Shown here: positions 5,658 to 8,869 of the stretch, one piece after another
Layout: every line of letters begins with the position of its first letter
Numbering within the stretch: the first letter of the stretch is position 1
Source of the DNA: JAAYBY01 sp964654125
GTDB taxonomy: Bacteria > Bacillota > Clostridia > Saccharofermentanales > UBA5734
Direction of reading: 5' to 3'
Length of the DNA stretch: 8,869 bases
Assembly (NCBI GenBank): GCA_964654125.1
Contig: CAZZGG010000105.1
Location: 1-8,869, forward strand
Made by a program: the position numbers and the translations under genes
The notes under the pieces: model-generated
What the model saw: only the letters and a program-made list of their open reading frames with translations
What the model was told of the DNA's origin: nothing
Database searches by the model: none

Positions 5658-6605
5658 ATGGCTAAAACTTTAGCTGGCGCCTTGCTGCAAAAAGGCCAGG
5701 CCAGCGTTATTAATCAGGACAACTTATATTTAATCGACCGCTGGGTGAGCGGCCGGCAAAGGGCTGGCTGGGAAGGATCTTTACTTTCTGATCAGCCGCT
5801 CCAGTTTTATGCTGTGGCTGGTGGAGCAGGTGGTCCGGATCTTGGTGACCTGGCAGCTGAAACTGCCCTGACTGTCCTGGACCAGGAGCAGCGCCGCCAG
5901 CTGGAAGAGGATTTTGTTTTTGCCGAGTTTGCCCGCGATTATGTTGACCGGGCGGCCAGTGTGCTAGGGCGCCTGCTGGAGCCTTATTTTGGCCAGCTGG
6001 TCGGGACCAGTTTGTCCTTGCTGGTGCTGGATAAGACGGCTGCCTATACAGTTAATCTAGGTCCCAGCCAGATTTATTTATGGCGGTCTGGCGAAATATT
6101 TTGTCTGAGCGAGCCGGAGATTGCCACTGCTAGTTACAGGCTTTTAGGTCCAAGCGCTGAGCCGGTCCGGGCTGAGCATATGACCAGGACAGCCCTGCTG
6201 CCGGGTGATATCTTCTTGCTGGCGACTAGTGGCTTGACGGATGTTTTACCAATGGAGCAGCTGGAGGAGCTGCTGGGCCAGCCCCAGCCCTTTGCTGATA
6301 AGGCCAGGCTGCTGGGTAATGCTGTGCGTCAGGCCGGGGGCCGGCAGGATCTGGCCCTAGTAGTGCTGCGGGTGCTGGATCCGGCCGGGCATACTGAGCC
6401 TGTGGCCAAGGCAAGCCAGCGCAAAAAAAGCAAGTCTGCCAGGCCGGCCATGCGCCAAAGCGAGATCTGGCAGCAGGAAGTGCGCCAGTACCGCTGGCTG
6501 CGGCCCTTACTGATCTTTTTACTTTTCTTGCTGGTCGGTGCCCTGGCTGCTAAATACAGCCTGGCCCTGCTGGGCTGGCTGGTCCGGCTGCGCCTGGGTG
6601 GCTGA
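5658..6605 (+). CDS. PP2C-like membrane protein with degenerate metal site (pseudophosphatase)
   Basis: The 315-residue product has a PP2C/PPM-type domain (about 1-240), a basic linker (about 250-270) and one C-terminal membrane helix (about 282-306), so the domain should be cytoplasmic. The motifs are in family order: INQDN (18-22), FYAVAGGAGG (50-59) where VADGMGG is expected, LVGTSLSLLVLD, VNLGPSQIYLWRSG (132-145) for NVGDSRAYLYR, LLPGDIFLLATSGLTD (180-195) for LLCSDGLTD, and GGRQDLALVV for GGxDNxTVV. Asp21 remains, but the other metal ligands are replaced: Gly55 for Asp in DGMGG, Ser191 for Asp in SDGL, Gln230 for the last Asp. The fold is clear while dephosphorylation is unlikely, so it may bind phosphoproteins or a partner. 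AGGAGG (5644-5649) gives a good start at ATG 5658, four bases after the LCP-like stop. Confidence 0.8.
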   Translation: MAKTLAGALLQKGQASVINQDNLYLIDRWVSGRQRAGWEGSLLSDQPLQFYAVAGGAGGPDLGDLAAETALTVLDQEQRRQLEEDFVFAEFARDYVDRAASVLGRLLEPYFGQLVGTSLSLLVLDKTAAYTVNLGPSQIYLWRSGEIFCLSEPEIATASYRLLGPSAEPVRAEHMTRTALLPGDIFLLATSGLTDVLPMEQLEELLGQPQPFADKARLLGNAVRQAGGRQDLALVVLRVLDPAGHTEPVAKASQRKKSKSARPAMRQSEIWQQEVRQYRWLRPLLIFLLFLLVGALAAKYSLALLGWLVRLRLGG

Positions 6606-6685
6606 GTATTATAACGTTTATTTAGCATTTATTTCCGGCATTTTTGGTAAATATGCGAAAAATAGCTAGTTGATCAAGATAAAGG

Positions 6686-6760
6686 TTTTCCTGGCTTTGA
6701 TTTGTTGTTATATTTAAAGAGGCAGGGTGATTCATGCTGCTGTAATTAAGGCAAAGAGGT
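6686..6760 (+). promoter_or_regulatory. Possible promoter and ribosome site of the nicotinamidase gene
   Basis: The gap of about 160 bases after the PP2C-like gene is AT-rich. A TATATT -10-like element lies at 6709-6714, and a poor TTTTCC -35-like element lies 17 bases upstream (6686-6691). A moderate AAGAGGT Shine-Dalgarno sequence (6754-6760) lies seven bases before ATG 6768. No convincing terminator for the upstream run was found in the gap; a weak ATTTTT/AAAAAT inverted repeat near 6640-6660 is the only candidate. Confidence 0.3.
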
Positions 6761-6767
6761 GTCTGCC

Positions 6768-7307
6768 ATGAGAAGGCTCTTATTGATTATAGATTACCAG
6801 TATGATTTTGTGGCTGAGGATGGTGCCTTGAGCGCTGGTCCGCCTGCTTTGGCTATTGAAAGATCTTTGCTGAGCCGGACCCGGCATTATCTGAAAAATG
6901 AGTATGATGTGCTTTGCACCCTGGATACCCACCAGGCTAAGGGCTGGTCCAACCAGCATCCGGAAGGCAAAAGCTTTCCTTTGCATTGTGCGGAGAATTC
7001 AGATGGCTGGCAACTTTATGGCAAGCTGGGTGATATGGGCCTTGAGACCTTGACCAAGACTTCTTATATGTTGGACCTGACTGATATTGACTGGCTGGTC
7101 CGCCAGTATGATGAGATCGAGCTGGCTGGTGTGGCGACAGAAATCTGTGTTTTGCAAAATGCGATTGGCCTTTATAATCATGCGGCCAGCCAGGGCCTGG
7201 CTGTCAACTTCATAGTCACTAAAAAATGTGTGGCTGGCCTGTCTGAGCCGGCAGCTGAGTTTGCGCTTGATTATATGAAGGAGACACTGGGCTTTACAAT
7301 CCGCTGA
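6768..7307 (+). CDS. pncA: Nicotinamidase / isochorismatase-family cysteine hydrolase
   Basis: Nicotinamidase hydrolyses nicotinamide to nicotinate for NAD salvage. The 179-residue product carries the complete site of the family, aligned by analogy to M. tuberculosis PncA: Asp9 in LLIIDYQYDF, Lys97 in TKTSY and Cys127 in GVATEICVLQNA form the triad. The metal ligands are Asp53 and His55 (DTH), His64 (QHPE) and His73 (PLHC). HPE followed by FPxHC favours nicotinamidase over other isochorismatase-like hydrolases. ATG 6768 gives the typical MRRLLLIIDYQ beginning. An in-frame GTG at 6759 would add only three residues and cannot be excluded. The gene appears to be monocistronic: an AT-rich gap precedes it and an intrinsic terminator follows 22 bases after its stop. 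Confidence 0.85.
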   Translation: MRRLLLIIDYQYDFVAEDGALSAGPPALAIERSLLSRTRHYLKNEYDVLCTLDTHQAKGWSNQHPEGKSFPLHCAENSDGWQLYGKLGDMGLETLTKTSYMLDLTDIDWLVRQYDEIELAGVATEICVLQNAIGLYNHAASQGLAVNFIVTKKCVAGLSEPAAEFALDYMKETLGFTIR

Positions 7308-7329
7308 AACAAATCTGACTGATTTTTTT

Positions 7330-7357
7330 AAAAAACCGGTTTCAGGGCCGGTTTTTT
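7330..7357 (+). terminator. Intrinsic terminator after the nicotinamidase gene
   Basis: A perfect ten-pair stem is formed by AAAAAACCGG (7330-7339) and CCGGTTTTTT (7348-7357) around the eight-base loop TTTCAGGG. The six-T tract continues into TCTT. A second run of Ts at 7323-7329 precedes the stem, so it could also act on the opposite strand. Confidence 0.88.
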
Positions 7358-7358
7358 C

Positions 7359-7417
7359 TTGTCAAACTGAGTTTGCTTGTGTAAGATATAGCAAACAAAT
7401 GTTTTACATGAGGTGAT
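7359..7417 (+). promoter_or_regulatory. Promoter, nested palindromes and ribosome site of the 81-residue protein gene
   Basis: A TTGTCA -35 element (7359-7364) and a TAAGAT -10 element (7382-7387) are separated by 17 bases. Two inverted repeats sit on this promoter. CAAACT-G-AGTTTG (7363-7375) is a perfect 13-base palindrome between the two elements. GTTTGCT (7371-7377) with AGCAAAC (7390-7396) flanks the -10. They share GTTTG and look like a repressor or activator operator. AGGTGAT (7411-7417) is the ribosome site. Confidence 0.5.
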
Positions 7418-7420
7418 CTG

Positions 7421-7666
7421 ATGGCAAGGAAGGTTATGGTCAAGGTAGTGGCTGAGTTTTCGGAAAGTGGCCACTTGCGGCCTTTGTCTTTGACTTGGCC
7501 GGATGGGCAAAGCTTTACGATTGACCGGGTTTTGGATGTGCGCCAGGCTGCTTCTTTGAAGGTGGGCGGCAGTGGCACCCGTTATACCTGCCGGATTATG
7601 GGCCGGGAAGTATATTTGTTCCAGGATGAGAACTGCTGGTTCATGGAGGGGCGGGACAGTGATTGA
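7421..7666 (+). CDS. Conserved small protein of unknown function (81 residues)
   Basis: The start at ATG 7421 is supported by AGGTGAT ending three bases upstream and by a promoter. The protein is short, soluble and rich in beta-strand-like stretches: an N-terminal KVVAEFSESGHLRPLSLTW, then FTIDRVLDVRQAASLKVGG and GTRYTCRIMGREVYLF, ending with the aromatic NCWFME. It resembles small uncharacterised proteins often seen in clostridial genomes, as I recall them, which share the 'IDRVLDVR...RYTCRI' pattern. I know of no assigned function. No membrane helix, signal peptide or known catalytic motif is visible. Its TGA stop overlaps the -35 box of ssrA, so the two genes are packed tightly but transcribed from separate promoters. 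Confidence 0.82.
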   Translation: MARKVMVKVVAEFSESGHLRPLSLTWPDGQSFTIDRVLDVRQAASLKVGGSGTRYTCRIMGREVYLFQDENCWFMEGRDSD

Positions 7667-7718
7667 AAAGCGCGCTGGATTTTGCTATAATAAATCCAGA
7701 GCCGGACACCCGGTTCTG
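7663..7718 (+). promoter_or_regulatory. ssrA promoter with a hairpin-forming precursor leader
   Basis: TTGAAA (7663-7668), a 17-base spacer and a perfect TATAAT (7686-7691) with an upstream TGC form a strong housekeeping promoter. Transcription should start near 7697-7699. The roughly 27-base leader before the mature tmRNA contains CAGAGCCGG (7697-7705) and CCGGTTCTG (7710-7718), which pair as a nine-pair hairpin with one G-U pair and the loop ACAC. In the known pathway this leader is removed by RNase P at the mature 5' end (7725). Confidence 0.8.
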
Positions 7719-7724
7719 CTTTAC

Positions 7725-8099
7725 GGGGACGCACTGGTTTCGACGGGGCTGTTGAGACTGGATAAGCGGGTAGAGGATCCTCGTTGGCCTCTTAAAAAAA
7801 CGGGGAATTTTATAATTGCCAATAATACGGCACTCGTAGCTGCTTAACTAGCTACCGTCAGCCCATCCGATCTGCTGGATGGATCACTGGCGTCAGATAG
7901 CAGACCTTACCTGGCGGCAGGTTAAACAGGAAAACGATATGGGATGAGCCTGGCTCCCGTATTGTATAACAGGCTACCGGACCGCTGTTGTTTGTCAATG
8001 GACAGCACGGAAGGGGAATACTCCAAACACTGACTGCACCCGGAGAAAGTCCAGAGGATAGGGTTTCGGACAGGGGTTCGACTCCCCTCGTCTCCACCA
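7725..8099 (+). ncRNA. ssrA: Transfer-messenger RNA (tmRNA, SsrA)
   Basis: The RNA is about 375 bases long and rescues stalled ribosomes together with SmpB. The acceptor stem is GGGGACG (7725-7731) paired with CGTCTCC (8089-8095), with an encoded ACCA end (8096-8099). The conserved GGTTTCGACGGGG follows the 5' arm. The T arm is AGGGG (8072-8076) and CCCCT (8084-8088) around TTCGACT. Pseudoknot 1 is visible: AGAGG (7772-7776) with CCTCT (7788-7792), and CCTCGT (7779-7784) with ACGGGG (7800-7805). Twelve bases later the resume codon GCC (7818) begins the tag ANNTALVAA, ending at TAA 7845-7847. The stop lies in the loop of helix 5 (GTAGCT 7836-7841 with AGCTAC 7850-7855). The resume codon is set by its spacing from pseudoknot 1, as in E. 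coli. Further pseudoknots fill 7856-8050 but were not fully resolved. Confidence 0.97.
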
Positions 8100-8110
8100 A
8101 ATTTAGTGTC

Positions 8111-8151
8111 AAAATGGATATCATGAGCTTGAAAGTCATGGTATCCATTTT
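8111..8151 (+). terminator. Terminator hairpin after ssrA
   Basis: AAAATGGATATCATGA (8111-8126) pairs with TCATGGTATCCATTTT (8136-8151): a 16-pair stem with one T-G pair around a nine-base loop. It begins 12 bases after the tmRNA end. The T tract is short and is part of the stem itself, so termination is likely but not of the standard form. The stem's near-perfect symmetry could also work in the reverse direction. Confidence 0.65.
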
Positions 8152-8465
8152 CATTAAAGTATAACTTTACTAAATGTGAGGGAGATTTTTGTTAATGAAT
8201 ACCTAATTAAACGTGCGGCGTTTTTTGGTTCAGCAGCCCTATGATATGATTATGGTGTCAGGTATCATGCATCCACCATCAAGAAAGCAATCATGGACCG
8301 TTTTTAGGCGGACAATCTATTTCATGTTCAAAATATAATATAAAGATTAGGTATAGTCCCTTTGTAAGCAAGGGATTTAATTTTGCAAGCAAGACATTCG
8401 GAACATAAGGGATTGATATTGTTCGGGATGCAGGTTATACAAATTATTGGGAGGATGTGACCACA
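8152..8465. other. Gene-free AT-rich stretch between ssrA and the HTH gene
   Basis: No convincing reading frame is present on either strand; the longest open stretches are about 45-50 codons without a usable start. Three items can be seen. A short hairpin, AAACG-TGCGG-CGTTT, is followed by Ts (about 8209-8226). A perfect TATAAT (8334-8339) has a weak CGGACA (8309-8314) upstream as a possible promoter for the HTH gene. An inverted repeat, AGTCCCTT (8355-8362) with AAGGGATT (8370-8377), lies in the presumed leader. The composition differs from everything before ssrA. I could not identify a remnant integrase or insertion sequence. Confidence 0.5.
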
Positions 8466-8869
8466 TTGAATAATAAATATATAACCGCAAAGCAAGCGGC
8501 AGAAAAATGGAATATATCCGACCGGCGTGTTCGAGTGCTGTGTAAAGAGGGGAAAATACCCGGCACTTTTAAAGATGGAAAAGCCTATAAAATTCCGTCA
8601 GATGCCGCCAAACCCCGCGATGGGCGAGAGCGAAAAACCGATGAAGCCGCTGTCCGATGGCTCAAATGGAATGACAATGTGATAGGTAGAATCAACAGAG
8701 ATAATGCTGTTATTTTTACTGCTCCCCAGTACAACGATGTGGTGTCACTCTACACATGCGGCGCAAAAAGCTGGACGCCTGAGCATCTTACTGAGTTTTT
8801 GTCCCAGCGCATTATCAGCCGTGACCGTCGAGATATTGAAAAGATTCTGTTCCGTTTGGGACTGTCTCA
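8466..8869 (+). CDS. Helix-turn-helix protein, N-terminal part (runs past window end)
   Basis: 134 codons are visible with no stop. Residues about 4-45 (YITAKQAAEKWNISDRRVR followed by LCKEGKIPG and KIPSDA, then KPRDGR) form an excisionase/MerR-type HTH common in small Firmicute DNA-binding proteins. A linker follows, then a second region with VRWLKWNDNVIGRINRDN, PQYNDVVSLYT, SWTPEHLTEFLSQR and RRDIEKILFRLGLS. I recall this region from clostridial HTH proteins, but I cannot give it a confirmed domain name. A weak likeness to the N-terminal part of HipA suggests a possible toxin-antitoxin link, which is inference only. TTG 8466 is the best start (GGGAGG at 8449-8454, 11 bases away); in-frame GTG 8457 is too close to that site. 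Codon use is more AT-rich than in the other genes, consistent with transfer. Confidence 0.75.
   Translation, partial: MNNKYITAKQAAEKWNISDRRVRVLCKEGKIPGTFKDGKAYKIPSDAAKPRDGRERKTDEAAVRWLKWNDNVIGRINRDNAVIFTAPQYNDVVSLYTCGAKSWTPEHLTEFLSQRIISRDRRDIEKILFRLGLS

Noticed and set aside
7572..7847. Plus-strand open frame running from the 81-residue gene into ssrA
   Set aside because: It crosses the ssrA promoter and mature 5' end. Only its last ten codons (tag and stop) are translated, and that happens through trans-translation.
8072..8099. Separate tRNA gene at the end of ssrA
   Set aside because: The T arm and acceptor end belong to the tRNA-like domain of tmRNA, paired with 7725-7731. There is no anticodon arm.
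7858..8154. Minus-strand open frame of 98 codons antisense to ssrA, containing ETRGVEPLSE
   Set aside because: It is the reverse complement of the tmRNA 3' half and its terminator. The RGVEPLSE-type string is a well-known artefact of reading the complement of a tRNA-like T arm. There is no ribosome site.
1..8869. CRISPR array, insertion sequence or rRNA genes
   Set aside because: I saw no regularly spaced repeats, no transposase-like frame with terminal repeats, and no conserved rRNA stretches.

Overview
The window reads as a chromosomal segment of a Gram-positive-type bacterium, most likely a clostridial-grade Firmicute. The grounds are strong AGGAGG-type ribosome sites, TTG starts, the gene set (uppP, tsaD, smpB, ssrA, a YvlD-like small membrane protein, an LCP-like protein) and a Firmicute-type helix-turn-helix gene at the right end. 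Up to ssrA the coding sequence is GC-rich, dominated by CTG, GCC and GGC codons. After ssrA the composition becomes visibly more AT-rich and codon choice changes. The species cannot be named from the sequence.

Layout. The window opens with the 3' end of a + strand gene with a C-terminal membrane helix (1-118). Its stop codon overlaps that of a convergent, membrane-anchored alpha/beta-hydrolase-fold protein (115-1122, minus). A divergent promoter region (about 1123-1235) separates that gene from uppP, which is followed after 10 bases by tsaD. An AT-rich gap of 154 bases with a cluster of DnaA-box-like nonamers precedes smpB. smpB overlaps a five-helix membrane protein resembling DUF4956. A new promoter then leads a tight run of three genes: a Phage_holin_4_2/YvlD-type membrane protein, an LCP-like membrane protein and a PP2C-like membrane protein. 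A nicotinamidase gene ends in a clear intrinsic terminator. A conserved 81-residue protein and the tmRNA gene ssrA complete the core region. About 365 bases without a gene and the start of an HTH protein, cut by the window end, look like the left edge of an acquired island inserted at the 3' end of ssrA.

How the genes fit together. SmpB and tmRNA form the trans-translation system and lie about 4 kb apart. The tmRNA tag can be read as ANNTALVAA. UppP recycles the undecaprenyl carrier lipid for the cell wall, and TsaD makes the t6A modification of tRNA. The most striking pattern is that three membrane-anchored proteins keep an enzyme fold but lack catalytic residues: the alpha/beta hydrolase lacks Ser and His, the LCP-like protein lacks the Arg/Asp residues, and the PP2C-like protein lacks the metal-binding Asp residues. 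Two of these are adjacent, in the run that begins with the holin-like gene. They may form an envelope-associated, non-catalytic module, but that is inference.
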